This document shows positions 17,832 to 27,041 of a stretch of 64,000 nucleotides of DNA, piece after piece. Position 1 is the stretch's first letter, and every line of letters starts with the position of its first letter. The notes below the pieces were generated by a model, which searched no databases, had not been told where the DNA came from, and saw nothing but the letters and a program-made list of their open reading frames with translations. The stretch is taken from NCBI GenBank assembly GCA_028688905.1, contig JAQTXH010000001.1, forward strand, positions 909,670 to 973,669, given 5' to 3'. The stretch is from Acidiphilium sp. Its GTDB lineage: Bacteria; Pseudomonadota; Alphaproteobacteria; Acetobacterales; Acetobacteraceae. Both the position numbers and the translations under genes were made by a program.

Positions 17832-18800
17832 TCAGCCTTCCAGCCTGCGCAACTGGGATGCGCTGCGCCCGAGCCGGCGGCGCAACAGATTACGCAAGGT
17901 GACGGCATCGGAATAGCCGACCTCGATCGCGATTCGCTCGACGCTTTCGCCGCTCGTTTGCAGCAGATGGACTGCGCGTTCGACTCGCAAATCTTGAAAA
18001 TAGGACAGCGGCGTCTTGCCCAGCACGACGCGTAGTCGTCGTGCCAAGGTGCGCGGGCTGGCACCGATCGCGCGCGACGCATCGTCCAGGGAAAATCCGT
18101 TGAACAAGTTCTCGCGGGCCCAGCGCTCGAAGCGCTCGACCACTGCATCTGCGTGGGTCAGGTGATCCGGTATGGCATAGGCCACCTGGGAGGAGCGCGG
18201 GTCGATCATCAGATAACGCGCCGTGACGGCGGCCAGCGCCGGACTGATCTGGCGTACGAGCCAGAGGGCGAGGTCAAAATGCGCAAGTGCCGCGCCTGCC
18301 GTCACGACGTCGTTGGATCGAACGACCATGCGCCCATCATCGAGAACGACTTTCGGATAGCGCGCCCTGAAAAATGGTCCCAACCACCAACTGGTCGTCG
18401 CCGTTCGGCCATCAAGCAATCCGCTTTCGGCGAGAACGAAGGTGCCTGTGCAGGCGGCGGCTACCATTACGCCCTCGGTTTGCCGGGCGCGCAGCAGCGT
18501 CCCCGCCCTGGCGACGTCTCGATGGCCGAGCGCGCCGGCCAGGGTCTGTGGTGTCTTGACCCCGAGCGCCGGCACAACGATGACGTCAGGACGCGACAAG
18601 GCCGATGCCATCTGCGTCGGAACCTTCAGGCCGTTGGCCGTCGTCACACCGCGCCTGACGCCGATGACGCGCGTGAGGAGGACTGGAGCCGAGAGTCCGC
18701 GCTGCTCCCTCCCGAGTTCAGCCGCTATCGCGAGCGTATCCTGCACCGCGGCAAGGCCGGTGTCGAAAACCCCGTCGAGCGCGAGAATATCGATAAGCAT
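17832..18800 (-). CDS. GlxA-type transcriptional regulator (DJ-1/PfpI + AraC HTH)
   Basis: A 322-residue regulator with an N-terminal DJ-1/PfpI-like domain (about residues 1-185, with the nucleophile-elbow-like VAAACTGTFVLAESGLLDGR) and a C-terminal AraC-type double helix-turn-helix (about 215-318, RTLARRLRVVLGKTPLSYFQ and VERIAIEVGYSDAVTLRNLL). GlxA-family proteins activate nearby catabolic or detoxification genes. The gene diverges from the small monooxygenase-like gene across 99 bp and probably controls it. The effector is unknown. Confidence 0.9.
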   Translation of the reverse strand: MLIDILALDGVFDTGLAAVQDTLAIAAELGREQRGLSAPVLLTRVIGVRRGVTTANGLKVPTQMASALSRPDVIVVPALGVKTPQTLAGALGHRDVARAGTLLRARQTEGVMVAAACTGTFVLAESGLLDGRTATTSWWLGPFFRARYPKVVLDDGRMVVRSNDVVTAGAALAHFDLALWLVRQISPALAAVTARYLMIDPRSSQVAYAIPDHLTHADAVVERFERWARENLFNGFSLDDASRAIGASPRTLARRLRVVLGKTPLSYFQDLRVERAVHLLQTSGESVERIAIEVGYSDAVTLRNLLRRRLGRSASQLRRLEG

Positions 18801-18899
18801 GGCGAGAATAGTATCAAAAATGTCGATCTTGCCAAGCGCGTCGATGGCCTGTTTGCCCTAATTTTCCAGCTTATCATTATACCAGCAACGGAGAGACCG

Positions 18900-19202
18900 A
18901 TGGTAAAACTTGCACTGTACGTACGCCTTGAAGCCAAACCGGGAAAGGAAACCACGCTCAAGGCGTTTCTCGAAAGCGCCTTGCCGCTGGCGCAGGGTGA
19001 GGTGTTGACACCCGTGTGGTTTGCACTTCAGTTCGGCCCAAGCACGTTCGGCATCTTTGACGCCTTCGCCGACGAGGCGGGCCGGCAGGCCCATCTCGGT
19101 GGTGCCATCGCCGCGGCACTTATGTCCAAGGCCGACGAGTTGCTGGCGGCTCCGCCCACGATCGAGAATGTCGACCTTCTCGCCACGAAACTGCCGGGAT
19201 AG
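18900..19202 (+). CDS. Antibiotic biosynthesis monooxygenase-like (ABM/dimeric alpha-beta barrel) protein
   Basis: A 100-residue protein, MVKLALYVRLEAKPGKE, with the ferredoxin-like dimeric alpha-beta barrel pattern of the ABM/quinol monooxygenase group (VRLEAKPGKETTLKAFLES, then FALQFGPSTFGIFDAFADEA). Such small proteins act as cofactor-free oxygenases or as sensors. The ATG has GGAGAG 4 bp upstream; the 349-residue frame in the ORF track is an artefact extending into the antisense of the regulator gene. It diverges from the GlxA-type regulator, its likely controller. Confidence 0.8.
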   Translation: MVKLALYVRLEAKPGKETTLKAFLESALPLAQGEVLTPVWFALQFGPSTFGIFDAFADEAGRQAHLGGAIAAALMSKADELLAAPPTIENVDLLATKLPG

Positions 19203-19238
19203 GTCGGGAATGCAAGAATGGCCGCATTCGTTATCGCC

Positions 19239-19264
19239 GGTGGGCGTTCCAAATTCCGCCCACC
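19239..19264 (+). terminator. Hairpin after the ABM-like gene
   Basis: GGTGGGC and GCCCACC pair across a 12-base loop, 37 bp after the stop codon. There is no run of T after it, so it is a weak intrinsic terminator or an RNA-stabilising hairpin. The rest of the 259-bp gap before tRNA-Ser (19203-19461) shows nothing else I can support. Confidence 0.4.
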
Positions 19265-19461
19265 CACGGCCTCTGCTCCTCCGGACTGTCTCTAGCTCAG
19301 TCAATCCAGTTCTCTGGTCCGGTGGTTATCTTCATCGCTCCAAGTGAGTCGCCCCGCAGACGATCCGCTCTGACGCGACAATCTCGCGGTATCGTACCAA
19401 AACGTGCGACCAGCGACAGATGGCAGGGCGTACACCTATCGCCGGTTACGGTAGCATAGGT

Positions 19462-19551
19462 TGGCGGATGGGGTGGGATTCGAACCCACGGAACGCTTTC
19501 ACGTTCGGCGGTTTTCAAGACCGCTACCTTAAACCACTCGGTCACCCATCC
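19462..19551 (-). tRNA. tRNA-Ser (anticodon TGA)
   Basis: The minus strand reads GGATGGGTGACCGAGTGG as acceptor and D arm, then the anticodon arm GGTCTTGAAAACC with anticodon TGA, a long variable arm (GAACGTGAAAGCGTTC), the T loop GGTTCGAATCC and the acceptor complement CCCATCC followed by G and an encoded CCA. The 90-nt length and long variable arm are typical of class II serine tRNA. Confidence 0.97.
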
Positions 19552-19689
19552 TAGGCACCGGCGCGCCGATGTAGCCTGCCCGTCATCGGTACTCAAGACG
19601 GCGTTGCTCATTGCGATGAAATGACTATATTGATTTTGTGATTTTAAATAGATCCAACCCGTGCTGGTTTCGCTCTGAAAGATTTGGCC

Positions 19690-20238
19690 ATGGCTGAGAC
19701 TATGATGTCCACCGAAAATCTCTTCCTCCAGGACGTGACGGCCATGCGGTTGAGTGCGCGCGACTTTCTGGCCCAAGGCGTGAGTCGCGACGCTGCGGGG
19801 CAAGACACCTGCGCTACGATCAAACTGCTGCAAGCCGCCCTGAGCGTCGAAATCGTCTGCGTCTGGCGCTACACTATGATGTCGGTTTCCGCGCGCGGTT
19901 TGAGCGATGAGCAAGTGGGCTTCGAATTTCAGGAACAGTCGAATGACGAACGCAGACACGCCCGTATGGTTGCCGAACGCATTGAGCAACTGGGCGGAAC
20001 ACCGAATTTTCAGCCCGAGGGGCTGACGTCACGCCTCACCATGGAATATGGCACCGATGCCGACCTTGATAGCATGATCGCCCAGAACCTCGCTGCCGAG
20101 CAGGCAGTTATCGCTTACTATAACGACCTGATCCGCCATTTTCAGGACACCGATCCGCAGACCACCGCGATGTTTGAACGTATTTTGCTGGATGAGGAAA
20201 ACCACGCGACCGATATGCAGGATTTGCTCGGACCCTGA
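19690..20238 (+). CDS. Ferritin-like domain (bacterioferritin/Dps-type) protein
   Basis: A 182-residue four-helix-bundle protein with spaced di-iron ligands: Glu in LSVEIVCVWRY, ExxH in EQSNDERRHARMV, Glu in AAEQAVIAYYND and ExxH in LDEENHATDM. That is the bacterioferritin-type ferroxidase pattern, so it probably binds and oxidises iron, with storage or oxidative-stress protection as the role. No haem-ligand methionine can be assigned confidently. I start at the ATG at 19690; the ORF track used an upstream TTG. It is convergent with the Crp/Fnr-type gene, 24 bp apart. Confidence 0.85.
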   Translation: MAETMMSTENLFLQDVTAMRLSARDFLAQGVSRDAAGQDTCATIKLLQAALSVEIVCVWRYTMMSVSARGLSDEQVGFEFQEQSNDERRHARMVAERIEQLGGTPNFQPEGLTSRLTMEYGTDADLDSMIAQNLAAEQAVIAYYNDLIRHFQDTDPQTTAMFERILLDEENHATDMQDLLGP

Positions 20239-20262
20239 AATCACTCGATCGGCATCGCCACT

Positions 20263-20946
20263 TCACGCAATCCGCGATACGCCGGATACCAATGCGGCTA
20301 GGCTTTTGCGGTCGATAATGGTGATGCGACCTGGCGACAACGCAATCATCCCCTGCCCTTCCAGGTCGCGCAACCGCCGGTTTACCGTTTCGCGCGCCGA
20401 TCCCACTACCCGGCCCAACGCATTCTGGGTGATGTCGACCCGCGCCAAGCCGCGTTCGTCGTGGCGTTGCAACAAATACGCAGCCAACCGCTGCGTCACA
20501 TCTTGAAACACCATGGAGTCAAGTTGTGCAATGGTCGCGCGCAATCGGGCGCAAATGATCTCGACCACCCGATGGGCAAACCCGGGGTCGCGCTCCATCA
20601 GCCGCATGGTTGCCGCCCGCTCGATCACCAGCAGCCGGCCATTGGTGGCCGCCACCGCATCGGCGCTGCGGGGTTTGCCGTCGAACAACGCGATCTCGCC
20701 GAACACGGACCCCTGGGTCAACACATTCAGCACCTGATCCTGGCCCGATTCACTGGGCAGAACAATCCGCACCTCACCCGCTAATATCGCCATCATCGAA
20801 ATACCGGGGTCGCCTTGCTGGAACAGGGTTTCGCCAGCATGCATCGAACGATCGTAAGCGCAGCTGAACAGCGCATCGAGATCCGCCGGTTCGAACGGGG
20901 CGAACAACGGTATCCGCGCCAGAAGCCGCCGTCCGTCGCGGATCAT
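20263..20946 (-). CDS. Crp/Fnr family transcriptional regulator
   Basis: About 227 residues: an N-terminal cyclic-nucleotide-binding-like beta barrel (GETLFQQGDPGISMMAILAG, then GSVFGEIALFDGKPRSADAV) and a C-terminal winged helix (DITQNALGRVVGSARETVNR). The FGEIAL..KPRSA stretch resembles the cAMP-binding cassette of Crp more than the cysteine-rich sensor of Fnr; no Fe-S cysteine cluster is present. The start is taken at MIRDGRR; the ORF track begins ten codons earlier. Its targets are unknown. Confidence 0.9.
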   Translation of the reverse strand: MIRDGRRLLARIPLFAPFEPADLDALFSCAYDRSMHAGETLFQQGDPGISMMAILAGEVRIVLPSESGQDQVLNVLTQGSVFGEIALFDGKPRSADAVAATNGRLLVIERAATMRLMERDPGFAHRVVEIICARLRATIAQLDSMVFQDVTQRLAAYLLQRHDERGLARVDITQNALGRVVGSARETVNRRLRDLEGQGMIALSPGRITIIDRKSLAALVSGVSRIA

Positions 20947-21141
20947 CGGGTGCTCCCGCCATGAGGCGGGAGGCAAGTGTCGCTGCTATGTCGGGCATGG
21001 GGCAGGCACTGAAGCAGTCGCCAGAACCTATCAAATGTCATGGTGCAGCGACCGTAACGAACCCGCACCCGGTCCGCAACAACGATTACTCTCTGGGGTT
21101 GAAGTTACATGGTTTCAGCCGATGCACCGAAGCCAAGATTC

Positions 21142-21178
21142 ATGTGCCCAAACTTTATGTGCCTAAACTTTATGTGCC
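21142..21178. repeat. 15-bp tandem repeat overlapping the gabD stop
   Basis: ATGTGCC[C/T]AAACTTT occurs twice in tandem (21142-21156, 21157-21171) followed by a partial third unit (21172-21178). The last unit contains the gabD stop codon and final codons, so the array looks like serial copying of the gene's 3' edge into the intergenic DNA. It cannot form a strong hairpin. Confidence 0.55.
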
Positions 21179-22648
21179 AAGGCCACCCAAAGCCAGATAT
21201 TTGATCTCGAGATAATCCTCGATCCCGTATTTCGAACCTTCCCGGCCCAGGCCCGACGACTTCACCCCGCCGAACGGTGCCACCTCGGTTGAAATCAGCC
21301 CCTCATTGATCCCGACAATGCCGTATTCCAGCGCCTCGGCGACTCGGAAAATCCGCCCGACATCGCGGGCGTAGAAATAGCTGGCGAGGCCGAATTCGGT
21401 GTCGTTCGCCATGGCGATCGCCTCGTTCTCGGTCTTGAAGCGGAACAAGGGTGCCACCGGCCCGAAGGTCTCCTCGCGAAAAATCAGCGCTGTTCGCGGC
21501 ACATCGGCCAGGACTGTCGGCTCGAAGAAATTACCACCCTTCACATGCGGCTTGCCGCCGGTCACCACATGCGCGCCGCGCTTCACCGCGTCCGCGATGT
21601 GCTGTTCGACCTTCTCGACCGCTGCCTGGTTGATCATCGGCCCCTGGGTCACGCCGGCATCCATGCCATTGCCGACCTTCAACGCCTCGACCGCGACTTT
21701 CAGCTTTTTGGCAAACGCATCGAACACCCCATCCTGCACCAGGAGCCGATTGGCACACACGCAGGTCTGCCCGGCATTGCGGAATTTGGAATCGATCGCG
21801 CCCTGCACCGCCGCATCCAGATCGGCGTCGTCGAACACGATGAAGGGAGCATTGCCGCCCAGTTCCATCGAAGTTTTCTTTACGGTCGGCGCACACTGCG
21901 CCAGAAGTTTCGACCCCACCTCGGTGCTGCCGGTAAAGCTCAGCTTGCGCACGATCGGGTTGCTGGTGAGTTCGGCACTGATCGGGCCGGACGGCCCGGT
22001 GATGACGTTGCAAACACCCGGCGGCATCCCGGCGCGTTCGGCCAGCACCGCCAGGGCCAGGGCCGAAAACGGCGTCTGGCTCGCCGGCTTGATCACCCCG
22101 GCGCAGCCCGCTGCCCAACCGGGGCCGGCCTTGCGGGTGATCATCGCCGATGGAAAATTCCACGGCGTGATCGCGGCAAACACCCCGATCGGCTGTTTCT
22201 GCACGATAATCCGCCGGCCTTTGGCATTCTGCGGAATTGTGTCGCCGTAAATCCGCTTGGCTTCCTCGCCGAACCATTCAATGAACCCGGCGGCATAGGC
22301 GATCTCACCCTTCGATTCCGCGAGCGGCTTACCCTGCTCGGCGGTCATGATAACGGCCAGATCATCCTGGTTCGCCATCATCAACTCGAATAGTATCCGC
22401 AGGATCGCGGCGCGCTCCTTCGCCAGCATCGACCGCCACGGCCCGAATGCGGCCTCCGCCGCCTCGATCGCGCGGCGGGTTTCCGCCTCGCCCATTGCGG
22501 GTACCCGGCCGACCAGATCGCCGGTTGCGGGGTTGAGAATCTCGATCGTCTTACCGTTATCGGCCCCGACCCATTTGCCGCCGATCAGATTGGCTTCACG
22601 CAGTAGCGTCGGGTCGTTGAGTTTCAGCGCACTCGGTTGGTTCAGCAT
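21170..22648 (-). CDS. gabD: NAD(P)-dependent succinate-semialdehyde dehydrogenase
   Basis: A 492-residue aldehyde dehydrogenase. The substrate-site Cys296 is in NAGQTCVCANRL and the general base Glu262 in TSMELGGNAPF; the cofactor region ITPWNFPSAMITRKAGP is complete. The double cysteine TCVCANR and the overall pattern match the GabD branch, which oxidises succinate semialdehyde to succinate in the GABA shunt. A strong AGGAGG precedes the ATG. No GABA transaminase lies next to it. Closely related aldehyde dehydrogenases accept glutarate semialdehyde, so the substrate is inferred. Confidence 0.9.
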   Translation of the reverse strand: MLNQPSALKLNDPTLLREANLIGGKWVGADNGKTIEILNPATGDLVGRVPAMGEAETRRAIEAAEAAFGPWRSMLAKERAAILRILFELMMANQDDLAVIMTAEQGKPLAESKGEIAYAAGFIEWFGEEAKRIYGDTIPQNAKGRRIIVQKQPIGVFAAITPWNFPSAMITRKAGPGWAAGCAGVIKPASQTPFSALALAVLAERAGMPPGVCNVITGPSGPISAELTSNPIVRKLSFTGSTEVGSKLLAQCAPTVKKTSMELGGNAPFIVFDDADLDAAVQGAIDSKFRNAGQTCVCANRLLVQDGVFDAFAKKLKVAVEALKVGNGMDAGVTQGPMINQAAVEKVEQHIADAVKRGAHVVTGGKPHVKGGNFFEPTVLADVPRTALIFREETFGPVAPLFRFKTENEAIAMANDTEFGLASYFYARDVGRIFRVAEALEYGIVGINEGLISTEVAPFGGVKSSGLGREGSKYGIEDYLEIKYLALGGLGT

Positions 22649-22717
22649 GGCATCCTCCTGATCGATCTGTCCGACAGATAGGAACTCCCATCCGAAATCA
22701 AAACCACTCGGTGACGG

Positions 22718-24307
22718 TCACTTTGTCAGAGATACAAGCGTGGTCTGCGGTGGCATATCCGGCTGCACGGTCGGCCAGCGGGTGGCAGGGTCGGCAAAAT
22801 CGGCATTCGGCGTCGCCCCGGGATGCCGCGCCACGGTAAACAATGTCCGCCCCTGCGGGCCGAACCCAGCCGCCCCGATCGCTCCACCAATCGGAGCCAG
22901 ATAGACCATATCCAGTGCATAGCGTCCGTAGCCGGACACGTTCATCACAAACAAGCCATCCGCGGTCTCGGTCACTGCCCCGCCCTGATCGGTGCCGATA
23001 TATAGCCGGTGCGAAGCATCGAAATTCAGCGAATAGGGCGAGCGCAGCCACGCTTGCGACCCCGGCGTATACCGGGCCGAAGGATCGGTATTCGGATTGC
23101 CGCCGAGCAAAATCACCCTCCCGGCAAACCGCGAAGCCGCCAGATCGCCCCCCGTCGGCTGCAATGCCAGAATATGCCCGGCACCATTGCCTGATCGTGG
23201 ATTGAACGCATCGACCTGATCGACCCCGCGCCCCGGATTGCCCGAGCACGCCAGATACAGCGTCCCATCCGCCCCAATCGCCATCCCTGCCGGTGCATCG
23301 AACCGCGCGCCGTCCGACGCCGCCGACAGTGTCGCTGTCAGGCTGGTCAACCCTGGTGGTAAATCCCGCCACACCATGGCCGATCCCTCGATCGTCGCAA
23401 CCGCAAGGGTTCCCGCATCCAAAGCGCCCGATCCGTCGCCAACCGGCTGCGCGCCCTTGAACCGGAACAAACGCCCCATCGGTGCATCCTCGGACATGAA
23501 CACCACCGCCGAACCGTCCGCCGCCAGTCCGCAGACCACGCCTGCCCGCGGCATCCGGCCGAGGGCGGTGTGCTTGGCCGGAAACGAGGTCGGGTTCAGC
23601 GCATCCAACTCCACCACCCAGCCGAACCCAGCACCCGCGGTCGGGCTGGAAAACCCGGCGGCCTTGCCGGCCAATCGCACGATCCACGGATTGGTGCGCC
23701 CTTCCGGCAACAGCACGGTATTCCACGGTGTCATGCACCCAATCCCTGGTGCCAGCACACCCTGCACGCTCTGCCCGATCGCGTTCGCCGCCGGTCCGGT
23801 GATCGTACACAATGTGCCATCGGTGATCCGGCGCGACTGATAACCGCCATCGACCACTACCCAGCGCCCGCCGCGCTGCGACATATTCAGCACCGAAGCG
23901 CCCTGCAATTTTCCGGCAATCCGCGGCCGATCCCGGCCATTCGGAAACACCATGCGCGCCGATACGTCCGGATGGCTCGCCACCATCACCAGCCGGGCAA
24001 TCCCATCCTGGGCCTGGGGCGGCGTGACGATGCCGGCAATGATCGCATCCCAGCCGAACTGCCGCGCGGCCTCGGTTTCGGTCAGGTGATCCGGCGTGAA
24101 CGCGGGCGCGTTGGTCAGCACCGGATCACCCCACCGGATGATCACCTCGCGCTGATAGCCATCGGCCACCACATCGTTAAGCTGGGGTGCCTCCGGATTC
24201 GCCTCCGGCGTGAACGGCGAGGCCGCCTGCCCCCAAGCGCCCCGCATGCCGGCGGCAAGCCCGCTTAGCGCCAACCCACCCACTATCACGCGGCGTCGCG
24301 CCACCAT
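22718..24307 (-). CDS. PhoX/DUF839 family Tat-exported protein
   Basis: A 529-residue protein beginning MVARRRVIVGGLALSGLAAG, a twin-arginine signal, followed by a beta-propeller-like DUF839 region as in PhoX alkaline phosphatases (for example ITDGTLCTITGPAANAIGQS, PWNTVLLPEGR, GRMPRAGV and WLRSPYSLNFDASHRLYIGT). PhoX enzymes are calcium/iron phosphatases of the periplasm. The match is to the family as a whole; I cannot verify all metal ligands, so phosphatase activity is likely but not shown. The gene starts 3 bp after the BamE-like gene. Confidence 0.8.
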   Translation of the reverse strand: MVARRRVIVGGLALSGLAAGMRGAWGQAASPFTPEANPEAPQLNDVVADGYQREVIIRWGDPVLTNAPAFTPDHLTETEAARQFGWDAIIAGIVTPPQAQDGIARLVMVASHPDVSARMVFPNGRDRPRIAGKLQGASVLNMSQRGGRWVVVDGGYQSRRITDGTLCTITGPAANAIGQSVQGVLAPGIGCMTPWNTVLLPEGRTNPWIVRLAGKAAGFSSPTAGAGFGWVVELDALNPTSFPAKHTALGRMPRAGVVCGLAADGSAVVFMSEDAPMGRLFRFKGAQPVGDGSGALDAGTLAVATIEGSAMVWRDLPPGLTSLTATLSAASDGARFDAPAGMAIGADGTLYLACSGNPGRGVDQVDAFNPRSGNGAGHILALQPTGGDLAASRFAGRVILLGGNPNTDPSARYTPGSQAWLRSPYSLNFDASHRLYIGTDQGGAVTETADGLFVMNVSGYGRYALDMVYLAPIGGAIGAAGFGPQGRTLFTVARHPGATPNADFADPATRWPTVQPDMPPQTTLVSLTK

Positions 24308-24310
24308 GGC

Positions 24311-24853
24311 TCAGAATCCCGACAATCCGCTGCTGCCGCTGGCACCGCCAATATCGCTACTGTTGCCACCACCGAACCCAGAACCGGCACTCCCGGCACC
24401 CAGGCCCGGATTATAGTGGCCGACGCCCCCCACCAGTTGCTGAAAGAAACTCGCTGTGCCCCCTGGCGCGGGCGTGTGGCCGCCCGCCATCGCGACCTTC
24501 ACCGCCTGGTTTTTGCTGACGTTGCGGATCGATTGCAGCACCCCGGCGTCGTTGAAATGCAGCATGACCACTTTTTGGGTCACGACCCCCTGGGTCTGGG
24601 CGATTCGCCGTTTGGTCACCTGGCTGACGTAGAGCCAATCGTGACTGTCGAACGTCTCGTGCAGCGTCGGGCTGCCGAGCAGCGCGCTCGCGTCGGTTTC
24701 GGTCGAAACCCCGGGTGTCAGCTGCTTCAGTTCATGCGCCGACACCGCGTTGCCCCGGTAATGCGGCCGCGCCGAAAACACCGCGCATCCGGCTAGCGCG
24801 GGCAGCAGCAGCAGGGGAAACAGGCGTTGGAGCTTGATGGCTTGTCTGCGCAC
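24311..24853 (-). CDS. BamE/SmpA-like outer-membrane lipoprotein
   Basis: About 180 residues: a lipoprotein signal ending LLLLPALAGC (lipobox LAGC), then a BamE-type domain (LTPGVSTETDASALLGSPTL, then LYVSQVTKRR), which in BamE helps fold outer-membrane proteins. A glycine/serine-rich tail of about 50 residues follows. The ORF track starts at a TTG; the GTG three codons later is preceded by GAGG at better spacing and is preferred. It diverges from the DUF177 gene, an order frequently seen in alphaproteobacteria. Confidence 0.85.
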   Translation of the reverse strand: MRRQAIKLQRLFPLLLLPALAGCAVFSARPHYRGNAVSAHELKQLTPGVSTETDASALLGSPTLHETFDSHDWLYVSQVTKRRIAQTQGVVTQKVVMLHFNDAGVLQSIRNVSKNQAVKVAMAGGHTPAPGGTASFFQQLVGGVGHYNPGLGAGSAGSGFGGGNSSDIGGASGSSGLSGF

Positions 24854-24997
24854 GCGGCTCAATCCTCGTTGTAGGTAGTACGGACCTCGTTGGAGATCGC
24901 ACGAACCTTATCGTAGAATAATATGGGCTTTGATGTCGATATTGCCGGTTCTATGAGCGAGCTTCACGCTTCGCGCAAGATGCGACACACTCATACG

Positions 24998-25546
24998 ATG
25001 ACCGATAAACCCGCGGCACTCCTGTCCCACAAACTCGATCTCGCCCGGCTGGGCGATGCGCCGCCCGACGTTTCGGTGATTGCGTCAACCGAATCGTGTA
25101 TCGCGATCGCCGCTGCCTTCGGGTTGCCGGCGATCGGCGCACTGTCTGGCATCTTCAGACTGCGGCGCGGCCGCGATGGGCGCATGATGACACAAACCGA
25201 CATGTCCGCCCGGATCACCCAGATCTGTGTGGTGACGCTCGAATCGTTCGAACAGCGTGTCGCCGAGCGTGCCACACTGGTGCTGCTGACTGAAAAAGAT
25301 GCTGCGGACACCAGTGGCGACGATTTGATTGACCCTGATGCCCCCGACGAAATTGTCGCCGATGGCACGATCGTCGATTTCGGTGCCATTCTGGTCGAAC
25401 AACTAGCCCTGGCGATCGACCCGTATCCGCGCAAACCGGGAGCCGTCATTCCCGGCGATCTGGCTCTCGGACACCATCATCCTTTTGCGGCGCTGGCGCG
25501 GTTGCACCAACCAGACCCCGATCCGGACACTGAGGATGATACTTGA
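24998..25546 (+). CDS. DUF177 (YceD) family protein
   Basis: A 182-residue acidic protein of the DUF177/YceD family, which in most bacteria lies directly before rpmF and is linked to 23S rRNA/ribosome assembly. Landmarks are the central ARITQICVVTLESFEQRV (conserved cysteine) and the late IVDFGAILVEQLALAIDPYPRKP. The start at MTDKPAALLSHKL is chosen; the 25 upstream residues in the ORF track fall in the divergent promoter region. It heads the DUF177-rpmF-plsX-fabH-ihfA-merR block. Confidence 0.88.
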   Translation: MTDKPAALLSHKLDLARLGDAPPDVSVIASTESCIAIAAAFGLPAIGALSGIFRLRRGRDGRMMTQTDMSARITQICVVTLESFEQRVAERATLVLLTEKDAADTSGDDLIDPDAPDEIVADGTIVDFGAILVEQLALAIDPYPRKPGAVIPGDLALGHHHPFAALARLHQPDPDPDTEDDT

Positions 25547-25667
25547 CCCTCACCAATCCGCTTGCCGCCTCTCGCGGCCTCTGCTAGACGCCGAGTTCCT
25601 GAACCACCCCCACCACGGGGCGGTCGCGCGTTGCTGCGCTGCCGATACATAAGATACGAGATTTGAT

Positions 25668-25871
25668 ATGGCCGTACCTAAGCGAAAAACCACCCCGTCC
25701 CGGAAAGGCATGCGCCGCAGCCACCAGGCTTTGGTTGCGCAGCCCCACGCGGAATGCAGCAACTGCGGCGAACTGAAGCGCCCGCATCACGTTTGTGGTC
25801 ATTGTGGCCATTACGACGGGCGCGAGGTTGTTGCTGCCGGCAAGGACATCAAAGGCGCGGTACGGGTCTGA
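25668..25871 (+). CDS. rpmF: 50S ribosomal protein L32
   Basis: A 67-residue L32, starting [20 protein letters not shown] and carrying a zinc ribbon (CSNC and CGHC). It is a small subunit of the large ribosomal subunit. L32 is a known member of Zur-linked ribosomal swapping in some bacteria; here the cysteine-containing form is the only one in view. It lies 121 bp after DUF177 and 45 bp before plsX, the usual order. Confidence 0.98.
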   Translation: MAVPKRKTTPSRKGMRRSHQALVAQPHAECSNCGELKRPHHVCGHCGHYDGREVVAAGKDIKGAVRV

Positions 25872-25916
25872 TCCCCTCGTGGTCGCGCCGCTCCCGCTTG
25901 TGTACATGACGCGATC

Positions 25917-27041
25917 ATGACGCCTGCTGCTCTCTATCCCACGACTCCATTGGTATCCGAACTGTCGGCACCGGTTCTGGCGGTCGATGCCATGGGCGGC
26001 GATCACGCGCCCGGCGTGATCATTGCGGGGCTGGACATTGCAGCTGCCCGCCACCCCAAGGCGATCTTTCACGTCTTTGGTGACGCCGCGCTGATCGAAC
26101 CGCTTGTCCGTAAATCCAGGCGGCTCGTCGGACGTGTCGTGATCTGCCCGACAACCGAGGTGATCGCGGACGATTTTAAGCCCACCGCCGCTTTGCGCCT
26201 GCGCGATGCCTCGATGCGCCGCGCGATCGACGCTGTGGCCGCGGGCGATGCCGCCGGTATCATTTCTGCCGGCAACACCGGTGCCATGCTGGCGCTGGCC
26301 AAAATCGTGATCAAGACCATGGCCGGCATTGATCGCCCGGCGATGGCGGCGATCGCGCCCTCCGCCAAAGGCGATGTTGTGATGCTTGACCTTGGAGCCA
26401 ACATGGTGTGCGACGCGCGCAACCTGCTCGAATTCGCCGTGATGGGCGAAATGTTCGCACGCACCGTGCTCGGCCTGCCCCGCCCCACCCTTGGCCTGCT
26501 CAATGTCGGGTCGGAGGAAATGAAGGGCGATGAAACTCTTAAACGCACCGCTGAGGCGCTGCGTGCCAGCCCAATCGGCCCACAGTTCCATGGTTTTGTA
26601 GAAGGACACGACATCGCGGCCGGTACCGTGGACGTGGTGATCACCGACGGGTTCACCGGCAATGTTGCTCTGAAGACCGGCGAGGGTGCGCTGCGTCTGG
26701 TGGGCGAATTGCTGAAACGGGTGTTCACCGCCAGTATCGCGGCCCGCTTGGCATACATTCTCGCAAAACCCGGCCTGAACCGGCTGCGCGAATGGCTCGA
26801 CCCGCGCCGCTACAACGGGGCGGTGCTGCTCGGCCTCAACGGCGTTGTCGTCAAATCCCACGGCGGCACCGACGCCGAAGGCTTCGCCCATGCGGTCGAT
26901 GTCGCGATGGACATGATCGACAACCGCTTTAACGAACGCATCAAGGACGGTCTGCGCCAGCACGCCGACCGCGAAGCCCTGGTCGCCGAACCTGCCGCCC
27001 CGTCAGCGATGCCGTCCGCGCCGATCGCCTCGGCCCGATGA
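25917..27041 (+). CDS. plsX: Phosphate acyltransferase PlsX
   Basis: A 374-residue enzyme making acyl-phosphate from acyl-ACP for phospholipid synthesis. Family landmarks: VLAVDAMGGDHAPGVIIAGL at the start, ISAGNTGAMLALAKI, LDLGANMVCDARNLLEFAVM, LLNVGSEEMKGDE and GFTGNVALKTGEG. An unusual alanine/proline-rich tail ends the protein. The last codon overlaps the fabH ATG (ATGA). It belongs with rpmF and fabH in the conserved lipid/ribosome block. Confidence 0.97.
   Translation: MTPAALYPTTPLVSELSAPVLAVDAMGGDHAPGVIIAGLDIAAARHPKAIFHVFGDAALIEPLVRKSRRLVGRVVICPTTEVIADDFKPTAALRLRDASMRRAIDAVAAGDAAGIISAGNTGAMLALAKIVIKTMAGIDRPAMAAIAPSAKGDVVMLDLGANMVCDARNLLEFAVMGEMFARTVLGLPRPTLGLLNVGSEEMKGDETLKRTAEALRASPIGPQFHGFVEGHDIAAGTVDVVITDGFTGNVALKTGEGALRLVGELLKRVFTASIAARLAYILAKPGLNRLREWLDPRRYNGAVLLGLNGVVVKSHGGTDAEGFAHAVDVAMDMIDNRFNERIKDGLRQHADREALVAEPAAPSAMPSAPIASAR

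Noticed and set aside
19552-19689. Fnr box upstream of the ferritin-like gene
   Set aside because: TTGATTTTGTGATTT near 19629 has one good half site only; the second half does not match the TTGAT-N4-ATCAA pattern.
22698-23810. 370-residue minus-strand frame overlapping the PhoX-like gene
   Set aside because: Another frame on the same strand; the PhoX-like frame has a Tat signal and family motifs, this one has none.
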